Below, piece after piece: positions 8,311 through 17,378 of a stretch of DNA of 58,836 nt. The notes under the pieces are model-generated. The model did no database searches, was not told the origin of the DNA, and saw only the letters and a list, made by a program, of their open reading frames with translations. Made by a program: the position numbers and the translations under genes. This DNA is from Oscillospiraceae bacterium (GTDB lineage Bacteria > Bacillota > Clostridia > UMGS1883 > UMGS1540). Positions within the stretch are counted from its first letter, which is position 1. Each line of letters begins with the position of its first letter. Where the stretch lies: assembly GCA_015068765.1 (NCBI GenBank), contig SVJY01000007.1, positions 1 through 58,836 on the forward strand, given 5' to 3'.

Positions 8311-8820
8311 ATCAGTAAAGAAGTTATGATCAATGAGGAGATTCGTGATAAGGAGATTCGGCTCATTGACAGCGACGGGACGCAGCTTGGCATTGTCAAT
8401 GCTAAGGATGCACAGAAAATTGCGTATAGCAAGAACATGGATCTGGTGAAAATTGCACCGCAGGCAAAGCCACCGGTCTGCAAGATTATGGACTATGGCA
8501 AGTATAAGTTTGAAGCGGCCAAAAAAGAAAAGGAAGCCCGTAAGAACCAAAAGATTGTGGCTTTAAAGGAAGTACGCCTTTCTCCGTCGATTGATGATCA
8601 TGATTTTCAAACGAAGGCCCGTAATGCGATTAAGTTTTTGACAGCCGGGGATAAGGTAAAGGTTAGCGTTCGTTTCAGAGGCCGTGAATTGCATCATGCA
8701 TCTTTGGGTGAGGAAATTTTGAAGCGTTTCGCAGAAACGGTGAACGAAGTAGGCACGGTGGATAAGCTTCCGAAGCTGGAGGGTAGAAGTATGACGATGT
8801 TCATACAGCCTAAAAACTGA
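8311..8820 (+). CDS. infC: Translation initiation factor IF-3 (probable AUC start)
   Basis: IF-3 binds the 30S subunit, keeps subunits apart and checks the initiator tRNA-start codon pairing. The N domain ([39 protein letters not shown] in part) and C domain ([26 protein letters not shown]) are complete. An AUC start at 8311 is preferred: AGGGGGTG ends 6 bases upstream, and the N-terminus then reads (M)[11 protein letters not shown], matching relatives. The GTG at 8302 overlaps the ribosome site, and the ATG at 8326 is over 20 bases from it. Rare start codons (AUU, AUC) are known for infC and allow IF-3 to limit its own synthesis. Confidence 0.93.
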   Translation: MSKEVMINEEIRDKEIRLIDSDGTQLGIVNAKDAQKIAYSKNMDLVKIAPQAKPPVCKIMDYGKYKFEAAKKEKEARKNQKIVALKEVRLSPSIDDHDFQTKARNAIKFLTAGDKVKVSVRFRGRELHHASLGEEILKRFAETVNEVGTVDKLPKLEGRSMTMFIQPKN

Positions 8821-8870
8821 TTGAAAGCCGAAAGGCTTTGAATATATTACTAATAAAAGGAGAGAGTAGA

Positions 8871-9068
8871 ATGCCGAAGTTAAAGACGCACAGAGGTGCG
8901 GCAAAGCGTTTTAGCCTTACGAAATCCGGCAAGGTAAAAAGAGGAAAGGCATACAAAAGCCATATTTTGAACAAGAAGTCCACAAAGCGTAAGAGAAGAC
9001 TTCGCAAGACGGCATACGCATCCATTCCCAATGCCGTAACAATCAAGAAGCTGATACCGTATAAATAA
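8871..9068 (+). CDS. rpmI: 50S ribosomal protein L35
   Basis: Small basic protein of 65 residues starting [14 protein letters not shown] and ending KKLIPYK, full length for L35. The ATG at 8871 follows AAAGGAGAGAG. It lies in the conserved infC-rpmI-rplT order, 50 bases after infC and 15 before rplT. Confidence 0.97.
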   Translation: MPKLKTHRGAAKRFSLTKSGKVKRGKAYKSHILNKKSTKRKRRLRKTAYASIPNAVTIKKLIPYK

Positions 9069-9083
9069 TAGGAGGAATAGGAA

Positions 9084-9437
9084 ATGGCACGCGTAAAAGG
9101 CGCTTTAAGCACAAGAAAAAGACGTAAAAAAATACTGAAGCTGGCAAAGGGTTACAGAGGACACAAGTCTAAGAACTTCCGTGTTGCAAACCAAGCTGTT
9201 ATGAAGTCTCTGGTATATGCCTACATAGGCAGAAAGCAGAAGAAACGCGACTTCAGAAGACTCTGGATTACCCGTATTTCTGCAGCGGCAAAGATGAACG
9301 GAATGAATTATTCTACATTCATGAACGGTCTTAAGAAAGCAAACGTTGCAATCAATCGTAAAATGCTTTCTGAAATTGCAATCAACGATGCAGAGGCCTT
9401 CAAGGCACTGGTAGAAAAGGCAAAAGCAAGCTTATAA
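9084..9437 (+). CDS. rplT: 50S ribosomal protein L20
   Basis: RNA-binding protein of 117 residues needed early in 50S assembly; [34 protein letters not shown] and [12 protein letters not shown] are diagnostic. The start follows TAGGAGGAATAGG. In Firmicutes L20 represses its own operon through the leader upstream of infC. A strong terminator follows. Confidence 0.98.
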   Translation: MARVKGALSTRKRRKKILKLAKGYRGHKSKNFRVANQAVMKSLVYAYIGRKQKKRDFRRLWITRISAAAKMNGMNYSTFMNGLKKANVAINRKMLSEIAINDAEAFKALVEKAKASL

Positions 9438-9442
9438 GAACG

Positions 9443-9490
9443 AAAGCTGCTGCGAAGAGATGATACATCTGGCTTTGCGGCGGCTTTTTC
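9443..9490 (+). terminator. Intrinsic terminator of the infC-rpmI-rplT operon
   Basis: The arms 9443-9457 (AAAGCTGCTGCGAAG) and 9473-9487 (CTTTGCGGCGGCTTT) pair over 15 positions with several G-U pairs; an inner AGATGATACATCT can extend the hairpin. A T run closes it. An ATG at 9460 falls inside the loop and is therefore not taken as the ktrB start. Confidence 0.75.
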
Positions 9491-9504
9491 CATATGAGGA
9501 TAAA

Positions 9505-10854
9505 ATGCGAAGAATGAACTTTTGGTACAAGCTCAGGCATTTGAGCTCCGTAAGGATTATCATCGGCGGCTTCCTGCTTATCATTCTTTTGGGAGCCGCA
9601 ATACTGTCTTTGCCCATAGCCTACAAAGGAGAACCGCTTTCTATTTTGGACACGGTTTTTACCACAACGTCTGCAACGTGTGTTACAGGGCTTGTGGTAA
9701 CGGATACGGCTCAGCATTGGACAGTGTTTGGACAAGCCGTGTTACTGCTGCTGATTCAAGTTGGTGGACTGGGCTTCATGGCAGTGATTACGTTATTTTC
9801 CTTTATAGCACGGCGACGCATTACCCTAAAGGAACGACTGGTTATCAGCGAAGCACTCAGCGGTGTAGAGGTGGGCGGTATTGTGCACCTGATGAGGCGT
9901 ATTTTGTTTGGTACGCTACTTTTTGAATGTATCGGTGCGGTGCTGTTGTCCTTTGTTTTTATTCCGGATTTTGGCGTAGCTTCGGGCATCTGGAAAAGTA
10001 TTTTCATATCGGTTTCTGCTTTTTGTAATGCAGGCTTTGACGTGATGGGGGACACCCACGGTGCCTTTTCCAGTCTTGTACCCTATGCGGAAAATATATT
10101 GGTGAATTTCACCGTCTGCGGTTTGATTATCATGGGCGGACTTGGATTTTTCGTTTGGGGTCGTCCGACAAAAAAGAGGATGCCCCTGCACACAAAGATT
10201 GTCCTTTTCGTAACGGCGATACTGGTGGTGGGTGGTACGCTTCTGTATTATCTGCTGGAGAGGCAAAATCCTGCTACGCTTGGGAATTTGTCGGAAGGAG
10301 AAAGAGTACTTGCGGCTTTCTTCCAATCCGTTACCACCCGTACTGCAGGCTTTAATACCGTTTCCATCGCTGATTTAACAATACAGAGTAAGCTCCTTAC
10401 AATGCTGCTTATGTTTATCGGCGGCTCGCCCGGTTCCACGGCCGGCGGCGTAAAAACCGTGACGGTGTTTTTGGTATTTTGGGGAGCAATCTCTACGCTT
10501 CGGGGCTGTAAGGATGTTACGCTCTTTCACCGTCGGGTGTCGAGAACGGCTGTGCTCCGTGCTATGTCCGTTACAGCCGTTGCTTTTATGATTTCTATGG
10601 TTTCCGTAATTTTTTTCATTTGTTTTGGCGGTGGAGACCCCATAGACCTTGCCTTTGAAGTATTCTCCGCTTTAGGCACAGTGGGACTTGGTACAGGTTT
10701 AACACCTTTTCTCCCTCCAATCAGCAAGGTGCTCCTAATTATTCTCATGTTTGTCGGTCGGGTGGGAATCATGTCGCTGGCGGCCGCTGTATTGTTCAAG
10801 GAGGAAAAGACAAATGCCGTGCGAATGCCGGAAGAAAAGGTTATGTTAGGATAG
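9505..10854 (+). CDS. ktrB: Potassium uptake membrane protein KtrB/TrkH
   Basis: Pore subunit of the Ktr system, 450 residues with four M1-P-M2 repeats. The selectivity-filter glycines are seen in TSATCVTGLVV, SAFCNAGFDVMG, VTTRTAGFNTVS and SALGTVGLGTGLTP. The ATG at 9505 follows TGAGGA; the earlier ATG at 9460 lies in the preceding terminator loop. The gating subunit gene follows after 10 bases. No promoter was recognised. Members use sodium-assisted or channel-like K+ uptake, regulated by nucleotide binding to KtrA. Confidence 0.94.
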   Translation: MRRMNFWYKLRHLSSVRIIIGGFLLIILLGAAILSLPIAYKGEPLSILDTVFTTTSATCVTGLVVTDTAQHWTVFGQAVLLLLIQVGGLGFMAVITLFSFIARRRITLKERLVISEALSGVEVGGIVHLMRRILFGTLLFECIGAVLLSFVFIPDFGVASGIWKSIFISVSAFCNAGFDVMGDTHGAFSSLVPYAENILVNFTVCGLIIMGGLGFFVWGRPTKKRMPLHTKIVLFVTAILVVGGTLLYYLLERQNPATLGNLSEGERVLAAFFQSVTTRTAGFNTVSIADLTIQSKLLTMLLMFIGGSPGSTAGGVKTVTVFLVFWGAISTLRGCKDVTLFHRRVSRTAVLRAMSVTAVAFMISMVSVIFFICFGGGDPIDLAFEVFSALGTVGLGTGLTPFLPPISKVLLIILMFVGRVGIMSLAAAVLFKEEKTNAVRMPEEKVMLG

Positions 10855-10864
10855 GAGGAATAGT

Positions 10865-11506
10865 ATGAAACGATTCCTGGTTATAGGACTTGGTCGATTT
10901 GGAAACAGTGTAGCATTGATGCTTGCCAGACAAAACTGTGAGGTTATGGTTATTGACCGTAGGGAAGAGGCGATCAATTTAATCCGGGACGAAGTTACGT
11001 ATGCGGTTATCGGTGACAGTACAGACAGCGAGGTGCTGGAAAAAATCGGTGTCCGTAACTTTGATGCCGTCATTGTATGTATCAGCGGCAGTATGGAAGA
11101 CAGTATCATGACAACCGCCCTCCTTAAGGAGATGGGCGTGGAAAAGGTTATTACCAAAGGAAAGAATGACTTGCACGCAAAAGTGCTCCGCAAGCTTGGG
11201 GCGGATAAGGTGGTACAACCGGAACGTGATATGGGGATGCGTCTGGCACAAATGCTGAATGCTGAAAATGTTATGGATTATATTGAGCTTTCACCCACTC
11301 TTAGCATTATTGAACTTTCCATACCTTTGGACTGGGTGGGAAAATCCATTATAGACCTGGATGTACGAAAAAGATACAAGATTAATATTTTGGCAATCAA
11401 GAAGAAAAACGGTAGCGTGGATGCTACGCCGTCCAGTGGCACAGTATTTGAAAAAGAAGATATTATCGTTGTATTGGGCGAAAAGGATAGTTTGGAAAAA
11501 TTATGA
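10865..11506 (+). CDS. ktrA: Potassium uptake regulatory subunit KtrA (TrkA family)
   Basis: Cytoplasmic RCK protein of 213 residues. The N-terminal nucleotide-binding fold begins FLVIGLGRFGNSVA with the acidic VIDRRE end of strand 2; the C-terminal RCK_C domain runs from about 135 to the end. It forms an octameric ring gating KtrB. The start follows AGGAGGAATAGT and its stop overlaps the next ATG as ATGA. Confidence 0.94.
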   Translation: MKRFLVIGLGRFGNSVALMLARQNCEVMVIDRREEAINLIRDEVTYAVIGDSTDSEVLEKIGVRNFDAVIVCISGSMEDSIMTTALLKEMGVEKVITKGKNDLHAKVLRKLGADKVVQPERDMGMRLAQMLNAENVMDYIELSPTLSIIELSIPLDWVGKSIIDLDVRKRYKINILAIKKKNGSVDATPSSGTVFEKEDIIVVLGEKDSLEKL

Positions 11507-12255
11507 TTGAGATTATCAGTGCAGAAAATCGTATTATAAAGCATATTCGGAAGCTGTCCGGTCATCTGTGGCGTGCAAAGAGTGGCGAAACGGTGCTGGA
11601 GGGCGAACGAATTGTCAATGACAGTGTTGCTTACGGGGCGAAGCTGGAAGCAGTTCTTGTTCGGGAGGATTATACCGGCAGAATTCCTGCCTGCGACCGG
11701 ATTTATAAGGTGAAAACAGGTATATTTGACGCTGTTGCGGAAACAAAAACGCCACAGGGCATTATGGCTGTGTGTAAAGCTACCTACGAAAGTGTGGAAG
11801 CGTTAGCACGGGGCAACCTGATTATCCTGTGTGATCGGATACAAGACCCCGGAAATCTGGGTACAATTTTCCGAACTGCACACGCGGTTGGTGCAGACGG
11901 TGTCGTTTTGATCAAAGGATGCACAGACCCCTTTGCACCCAAAACAGTCCGTTCCTCTATGGGTTCTGTATTTGCTCTTCCCATTGCACTGGCAGATGAT
12001 TTTCCGACACTACCGGGATACACAACCTTCTGCGGAATGCTTTCCGAAAAGGCTGTGCCTTTATACGGGGCAAGCTTTCCGAAAGCTACTATGCTGGTAC
12101 TTGGGAATGAAGCAGGCGGCGTAAGCCGGTCCATCTATGAGAAGGCTGACAAGCATATTTTGATTCCTATGCCAGGTGGTGCAGAATCCCTGAATGTTGC
12201 GGCGGCAGGTGCTGTAATGATGTATGAATATTATAGGCAGGTGCACTATGTATAA
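11503..12255 (+). CDS. TrmH/SpoU-family RNA 2'-O-methyltransferase
   Basis: Knotted SPOUT methyltransferase of 250 residues with an N-terminal substrate-binding domain (1-100). The three family motifs are QDPGNLGTIFRTA, LVLGNEAGGVS and IPMPGGAESLNVAAA. The target (23S rRNA or tRNA ribose) cannot be read from sequence; the YsgA/RlmB-like branch is likely. Overlaps at both ends tie it to ktrA and the following methyltransferase. Confidence 0.92.
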   Translation: MIEIISAENRIIKHIRKLSGHLWRAKSGETVLEGERIVNDSVAYGAKLEAVLVREDYTGRIPACDRIYKVKTGIFDAVAETKTPQGIMAVCKATYESVEALARGNLIILCDRIQDPGNLGTIFRTAHAVGADGVVLIKGCTDPFAPKTVRSSMGSVFALPIALADDFPTLPGYTTFCGMLSEKAVPLYGASFPKATMLVLGNEAGGVSRSIYEKADKHILIPMPGGAESLNVAAAGAVMMYEYYRQVHYV

Positions 12256-12967
12256 TGCTTTTTCAAACATATACGACCTTGTGATGCGTGATACGCCCTA
12301 CAACAAGTGGGTGGAATTTTACGAGGCAGTTTTCAAAAAGTTCGGGAAGAAGCCGGAGCTCATCTTGGATATGGGCTGTGGTACGGGCAACATTACAACG
12401 CGAATGGCAGATCGCGGCTATGATATGATTGGACTGGATGCATCGGTGGGTATGCTTTCCCGTGCACGAGAAAAAAACAGCGATATCCTTTATCTCCACA
12501 TGGACATGACGGATTTTGAACTGTATGGGACGGTGGATGCCATTGTCAGTGCCTTGGACTGCATAAATTATGTCACAGAGGATATCGATAAGGTTTTTGC
12601 ACTGATAAAAAATTATCTGAATCCGGGTGGACTTTTTATTTTTGATATCAACAGTCCCTATAAGCTTCGGCATATTCTGGGAAATGAAACGATTATTTGC
12701 GATGAAGAGGACATCTTTTATGTGTGGGAAAATGAACTCGAAGATGTATTCTGTCATTTTGATATTTCATTTTTTATAAAGAATGAAAACGGACAGTACC
12801 ACCGCTGTGATGAGGTGCAAACCCAACGTATATATACGGTGGAGGAGCTTTCAGAAGCTGCCCGGCGTGCGGGGCTGAAGGTTTTGGGTGTCTACGGTGA
12901 TTTTCAAATGCAATCGCCGACCGAAGAAAGCGAAAGAATATTTTTTGTAATAGGTAAGGAGAACTGA
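12248..12967 (+). CDS. Class I SAM-dependent methyltransferase, substrate unknown
   Basis: Protein of 239 residues with a Rossmann methyltransferase core: ILDMGCGTGNITTRMADRG (motif I), GLDASVGMLSRA (motif II) and MDMTDF before a CINYVTED region. The ATG at 12248 begins 8 bases before the end of the TrmH-type gene. It resembles the small YqeM/Cfr10-type clostridial methyltransferases only in general fold; no substrate is claimed. Confidence 0.88.
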   Translation: MYNAFSNIYDLVMRDTPYNKWVEFYEAVFKKFGKKPELILDMGCGTGNITTRMADRGYDMIGLDASVGMLSRAREKNSDILYLHMDMTDFELYGTVDAIVSALDCINYVTEDIDKVFALIKNYLNPGGLFIFDINSPYKLRHILGNETIICDEEDIFYVWENELEDVFCHFDISFFIKNENGQYHRCDEVQTQRIYTVEELSEAARRAGLKVLGVYGDFQMQSPTEESERIFFVIGKEN

Positions 12968-12968
12968 T

Positions 12969-14201
12969 TTGCAGGTTTTAGTAATTGGCGGCGGACCGGC
13001 AGGTATCATGGCGGCCGGTATGGCAGCTGAAGCAGGTGCAAAGGTATATCTGGTTGAGAAAAACGATCGGCCGGGCAGAAAGCTTCGCATCACCGGCAAA
13101 GGTCGTTGCAACCTAACAAATAACTGTACCCATGAAGAACTGATTGAGAATACAGTTGTAAACGGACGGTTTTTGCACAGTGCCTTTCGGGCGTTTTCTA
13201 ATTTAGACCTTATGGAGTTCATGGAAAAGCTCGGTGTGCCATTGAAAACAGAACGAGGCGGTCGTGTATTCCCTGAGAGTGATAAGGCAACGGATGTGGT
13301 AGATGCACTGATGCGTTGGCTACGGGAAAAAGGCGTACGCATTGTCAAACTTAAAGCCGATAGCCTTATCGTGCGTGAGGGAAAACTCTGCGGCGTCCGC
13401 TTTGGAGATAAAGGGATAAGGGCAGACGCAGTCGTCCTTGCCACGGGCGGTATGAGCTATCCCCAGACCGGCTCTACGGGTGACGGGTATAAAATGGCAA
13501 AAGACTTAGGACATACTGTGGTTTCGGCAAGGGCATCCTTGGTTCCCCTTGTTTGTGAAGAACGCTTCGATTTAGCAGGGTTAAGCCTTAAAAATATCAC
13601 CTTGTCTGTGTGTACGGAAAAAGGCTGTGTATACGAAGAATTTGGAGAAATGCTGTTTACACATGACGGTATATCCGGTCCGGTGGTGCTAAGTGCCAGT
13701 GCACATATGCGAGAGCCCGGTCCCTACAAGGTGGCGATTGATCTAAAGCCTGCCCTTTCAAGGGAGGTTCTGGATAAGCGTCTTCTGCGTGATTTTGAAA
13801 AGTATGCTCGGAAGGATTTTTTGCACGCACTGGATGACCTTCTTCCAAAGCGGCTGATTGACACGGTGATTACAAGAACGGGTATACCGCCGCATAAAAA
13901 GACGGGACTGATTACAAAGGCGGAACGAGCGGTGATACTGGAAACGCTGAAGCATTTCACGCTTACTGTTACCGGATTTCGTCCCATTGCGGAGGCGATT
14001 GTTACCTCCGGCGGCATCAGTGTTGGGGAAATAAACCCTAAAACCATGGAAAGCAAGAAAATTCCCGGACTGTATTTTGCCGGTGAAATTATAGATGTTG
14101 ACGCCTATACAGGCGGCTTTAATTTGCAGATTGCATTTTCGACAGGTGCCAGCGCCGGAAGAGCAATCGGAGAAAGGGTGCTTTTGAATGAATGGGAGTA
14201 A
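12969..14201 (+). CDS. HI0933/BaiN-family FAD-dependent flavoprotein
   Basis: Protein of 410 residues with an N-terminal dinucleotide fold (VIGGGPAGIMAAG), GRKLRITGKGRCNLTNNC, LATGGMSYPQTGSTGDGY and the C-terminal FAD-contacting GLYFAGEIIDVDAYTGG. The family is widespread and mostly uncharacterised; BaiN homologues have been linked with bile-acid reduction, but conservation in many bacteria points to a general role. The start is taken as the TTG at 12969, after AAGGAGAAC and 1 base after the upstream stop. Confidence 0.92.
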   Translation: MQVLVIGGGPAGIMAAGMAAEAGAKVYLVEKNDRPGRKLRITGKGRCNLTNNCTHEELIENTVVNGRFLHSAFRAFSNLDLMEFMEKLGVPLKTERGGRVFPESDKATDVVDALMRWLREKGVRIVKLKADSLIVREGKLCGVRFGDKGIRADAVVLATGGMSYPQTGSTGDGYKMAKDLGHTVVSARASLVPLVCEERFDLAGLSLKNITLSVCTEKGCVYEEFGEMLFTHDGISGPVVLSASAHMREPGPYKVAIDLKPALSREVLDKRLLRDFEKYARKDFLHALDDLLPKRLIDTVITRTGIPPHKKTGLITKAERAVILETLKHFTLTVTGFRPIAEAIVTSGGISVGEINPKTMESKKIPGLYFAGEIIDVDAYTGGFNLQIAFSTGASAGRAIGERVLLNEWE

Positions 14202-14595
14202 AGAAGTAGCGACTTGCGCCATCCAAATGGCCATGACGCCGGACCGGGAAACCGAACAGACGATGAAGATAACTTGTAATCAAAACGATATTCTTGTTGC
14301 TGCTGCGGATTTTGGCGGGGAATTTATCACATCGGTAAACAAGCTGATTGAGAGAACGGTTGTGGCGGCTAGAAGAGAAGGTCTAATTAGTGGAAGCCAC
14401 GGCGACGAAGGTGCAGTGGCGGGTGCGGCTAGGGAGGCTGTTTCCCAGATTATGTCCAAAGCAATCGGGCTGAATGTAGGCGGTAAAATCGGTATTGCCA
14501 GAAGCGGCGAACACGTTTGCGTCTGCATGTTTTTTGGGATAGGACTTTTGCATCTGAACGAAATGGCGATAGGACTTGGCCATAGAGCATTATAG
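14188..14595 (+). CDS. HutP-family protein, orphan
   Basis: Protein of 135 residues assigned to the HutP family by VDFGGEF-like FGGEFITSVNKL, HGDEGAVAGAAREAV, GLNVGGKIGIARS and FFGIGLLHLNEMAIGLGHRA. Bacillus HutP is an RNA-binding antiterminator that needs histidine and Mg2+ and acts on the hut mRNA. No histidine-degradation gene is present here, and the gene sits inside a Ktr/flavoprotein/Hsp33 run, so the role is open. The ATG follows GAGAAAGGGTG and overlaps the flavoprotein gene by 14 bases. Confidence 0.82.
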   Translation: MNGSKEVATCAIQMAMTPDRETEQTMKITCNQNDILVAAADFGGEFITSVNKLIERTVVAARREGLISGSHGDEGAVAGAAREAVSQIMSKAIGLNVGGKIGIARSGEHVCVCMFFGIGLLHLNEMAIGLGHRAL

Positions 14596-14604
14596 GAGGA
14601 AAGT

Positions 14605-15477
14605 ATGAAGGATTATATTATACGAGCAGTGACGGCGGACGGCGCCGTGCGTGCTTCAGCGGCTGTTACAACCGAAATGGTAAATGAAGCACAGAAAATA
14701 CATGGAACAACGCCCACGGCCACAGCGGCATTAGGACGGCTTTTGACAGCCTGCTCTATTATGAGTGATATGATGAAGGGAGACAAGGACAGCCTAACGT
14801 TGCAAATTGACGGCGGCGGTCCGATTGGAAAGCTGATTGCCGTAGGAGACAGTAAAGCGAACGTAAAAGGATATGTGGCGAATCCTTTGGTGGATTTGCC
14901 GCTGAAGAACGGAAAGCTTGATGTAGGGGGTGCAGTAGGCACCGACGGAACACTTGGTATTATCCGCGACTTCGGTCTTAAGGAGCCATATATGGGACAT
15001 GTGAAGCTCTGCACCGGGGAAATCGGCGATGATATTGCACTGTATTATGCCCGGAGCGAGCAGATTCCTTCCGTGGTAGCACTCGGCGTACTTGTGGACC
15101 GGGATTATTCCGTAAAAGCCGCAGGCGGTATGATTTTACAGGTTATGCCGGAAGCCACCGAGGAGCAGATTATCCAGCTGGAGGCTATGGTCAAGGAAAT
15201 GCCGGCCATTACCACAATGCTCGAAGGCGGTGCCACACCGGAGGATATACTGGCCTTTGCACTGCGAGATTTTTCGTCCTATACTTTTGAAACCGCCGAA
15301 ACGGCATATCAGTGCGACTGTAGCAGAGAAAGAATTGAGCGTGCGGTACGCAGTCTTGGAAAAACAGAAATTCAGGACATTATCAATCAACAAATCAATG
15401 CGGAGCTGACCTGTCATTTCTGCAATAAAAAATACGTGGTAACGAAACAAGAGCTGGAGGCTATGCTTTCTGAATAA
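14605..15477 (+). CDS. hslO: Redox-regulated chaperone Hsp33
   Basis: Cytoplasmic holdase of 290 residues, activated by oxidative unfolding. The N-terminal domain contains VTAEMV-like start and LGIIRDFGLKEPYMG; the C-terminal zinc switch is CDC (near 245) and CHFC (near 270). The ATG follows TAGGAGGAAAGT, 9 bases after the HutP-family gene. Confidence 0.96.
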   Translation: MKDYIIRAVTADGAVRASAAVTTEMVNEAQKIHGTTPTATAALGRLLTACSIMSDMMKGDKDSLTLQIDGGGPIGKLIAVGDSKANVKGYVANPLVDLPLKNGKLDVGGAVGTDGTLGIIRDFGLKEPYMGHVKLCTGEIGDDIALYYARSEQIPSVVALGVLVDRDYSVKAAGGMILQVMPEATEEQIIQLEAMVKEMPAITTMLEGGATPEDILAFALRDFSSYTFETAETAYQCDCSRERIERAVRSLGKTEIQDIINQQINAELTCHFCNKKYVVTKQELEAMLSE

Positions 15478-15542
15478 TCCGCTCGGACAGGCACAAAATA
15501 TGTATGTTTTCTATACCTTGATAGGTGAAAGGAGATGTGCAT

Positions 15543-16583
15543 ATGAAAGAGAGGCATATGTTCGCGGGGGTTAATACGCCGCAGGGCTTTTTTTCCAGGT
15601 TTGACCACATCATGTCGGAAGGGGTAGACAGCCGGAAGATTTTCATAAAAGGTGGCCCGGGTATGGGGAAATCCACACTGATGAAAAAAATTGTAAAGCG
15701 GGCAGGAGAAGAAGGTCTGGATTGCGAGATTTTCCACTGCTCCTCTGACCCGTCATCTGTAGACGGTGTGCATATTCCTGCACTGAAAACAGCCATTGTG
15801 GATGCCACCGCACCCCATAACAGTGATCCGGTATACCCATGCATCGGCGGTGCGATTTTCGATGTTTCCGTGCATGTTGACAAGGAGAAGCTGCACCATG
15901 ATCCGGATGAGATTATCTTCCAGACGATGCGGAAAAAGCGTGCCTTTGCAAGAGGCTATCATTTCCTTGCCGCCGCATTGCCGCTTCTTCGCCAGTTGGA
16001 CAGCGAATATATGGAAAGCACCGATGTCCGTGGCATTTATGTAGCGGCAGAAAAACTGGCAAGCCGCGTGCTCGGAAGTGAAAATGGTGCGGGTGGTCAG
16101 CGACCTCGTGAGCTTTTTGTCAGTGCAATCACGCCGGAAGGATTTGTCAATTATGCAGACTCTGTTTTCGCAAACACTTACTGCATAGCAGTGAAAGGGA
16201 GCTTTGGCACATCGCTTTTTGTACGGCGTTTTGCAGAGCTTGCAAGGCTTCGTGGGTTTGAAACGGTTTGTTTTTACTGCCCGATGCGGCCGAACGATAA
16301 AATGGAGCATGTTTATATTCCGGCACTTCGCGTTTCGTTGACAACGTATGATTATTATACCCATGCATCGGCAGGCGAAATTGTGGAGCTTGATGAATAT
16401 ATAGAGCATATTTCCGGAATAGGAGATTTGCATACCTGTGCCGGTGCACTGATGCAACGGGCGATCGATGCTTTTGCGGAAGCAAAAACGGCACACAGCT
16501 TGTTAGAAAGTGTTTATGTGCCGGCGATGGATTTTGAGAGCTTGGAAACAAGAAGCCGTGCACTCATAGACTCTATTTTTTAA
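15543..16583 (+). CDS. P-loop ATPase of the PRK06851 type, function unknown
   Basis: Protein of 346 residues built of two related halves. The first has a clear Walker A, FIKGGPGMGKSTLMKK, and CSSDPSSVDGVHIPAL; the second repeats the plan with a degenerate P-loop (AVKGSFGTSLFVRR) and RPNDKMEHVYIPAL. Only the first site is likely to bind ATP normally. The family is common in spore-forming Firmicutes and lacks an assigned function as far as I know. The ATG at 15543 follows GAAAGGAG; the in-frame GTG at 15525 lies upstream of that site and is rejected. Confidence 0.82.
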   Translation: MKERHMFAGVNTPQGFFSRFDHIMSEGVDSRKIFIKGGPGMGKSTLMKKIVKRAGEEGLDCEIFHCSSDPSSVDGVHIPALKTAIVDATAPHNSDPVYPCIGGAIFDVSVHVDKEKLHHDPDEIIFQTMRKKRAFARGYHFLAAALPLLRQLDSEYMESTDVRGIYVAAEKLASRVLGSENGAGGQRPRELFVSAITPEGFVNYADSVFANTYCIAVKGSFGTSLFVRRFAELARLRGFETVCFYCPMRPNDKMEHVYIPALRVSLTTYDYYTHASAGEIVELDEYIEHISGIGDLHTCAGALMQRAIDAFAEAKTAHSLLESVYVPAMDFESLETRSRALIDSIF

Positions 16584-16595
16584 AGGAGCTTTTAC

Positions 16596-17375
16596 ATGAA
16601 GATTTCTGAAATTACAAATGTCATTGAACAATACGCACCGAAAGAACTTGCTTCGTCCTACGACAATGTTGGACTAATGCTTGGAGATGGTGAACGAGAG
16701 GTTTCTGCCGTGCTTCTGACGCTGGATGTGGATCTGGAAGTTGCGATGGAGGCAAAAGCGATGGGGGCGGAGCTGATTGTCAGTCATCACCCGTTGATTT
16801 TTAATCCGCTTAAGCAGATTACAACCGATACGCCGCAAGGAAAATGTCTGCTTTATCTTGCGGAAAACAAGATTGCGGTCTATTCGGCACACACCAATTT
16901 AGACAGTGCACTCGGCGGTCTGAATGATTTGGCAGCAGGCCTTCTGCGTCTTCATAAAACGGCACCGCTGGAGAAGGACGAAGGGCCCGGTATAGGTCGG
17001 ATTGGCGAGCTTCCTGTTTCTGTATCGCTTTCGTCTCTTGCGGCAGAAATAAAGCGTATTTATCGGCTGCCGTATATCCGATATATCGGAAACGCGGAAA
17101 GCCCGGTAAAACGGGTTGCACTGTGTACGGGAAGCGGCGGTGACCTTTTGGATACAGCACTAAAAAAAGGTGCGGATGTGTACATTACCGGGGACATTAA
17201 GTATAGCGTTGCCCGCGATGCGGCTGCTGCAGGGCTTTCTGTTATTGAACTGGGGCATTATGAAAGTGAGTATATTGTGGTAGATTTGCTGGAAAAAATC
17301 ATCTCCGATTACGCAGGAATTTCTATGCCGATTTATAAATCACGTGCCAATAAGAATGTTTTTGTCGGGTTATAA
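16596..17375 (+). CDS. Nif3-like dinuclear metal centre protein (YqfO/NIF3)
   Basis: Protein of 259 residues with metal-ligand stretches SHHPLIF (near 66), HTNLD (near 98) and GHYESE near the C-terminus. The family forms toroidal hexamers with two metals per subunit; some are annotated GTP cyclohydrolase I type 2, but the activity is disputed. It is last in the run that starts at ktrB. Its stop lies 3 bases from the convergent adenosyltransferase gene, with no terminator visible between them. Confidence 0.93.
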   Translation: MKISEITNVIEQYAPKELASSYDNVGLMLGDGEREVSAVLLTLDVDLEVAMEAKAMGAELIVSHHPLIFNPLKQITTDTPQGKCLLYLAENKIAVYSAHTNLDSALGGLNDLAAGLLRLHKTAPLEKDEGPGIGRIGELPVSVSLSSLAAEIKRIYRLPYIRYIGNAESPVKRVALCTGSGGDLLDTALKKGADVYITGDIKYSVARDAAAAGLSVIELGHYESEYIVVDLLEKIISDYAGISMPIYKSRANKNVFVGL

Positions 17376-17378
17376 AAT

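Noticed and set aside
9460-9504. Upstream ATG at 9460 as the ktrB start
   Set aside because: It lies in the loop of the rplT terminator and has no ribosome site; the ATG at 9505 has one.
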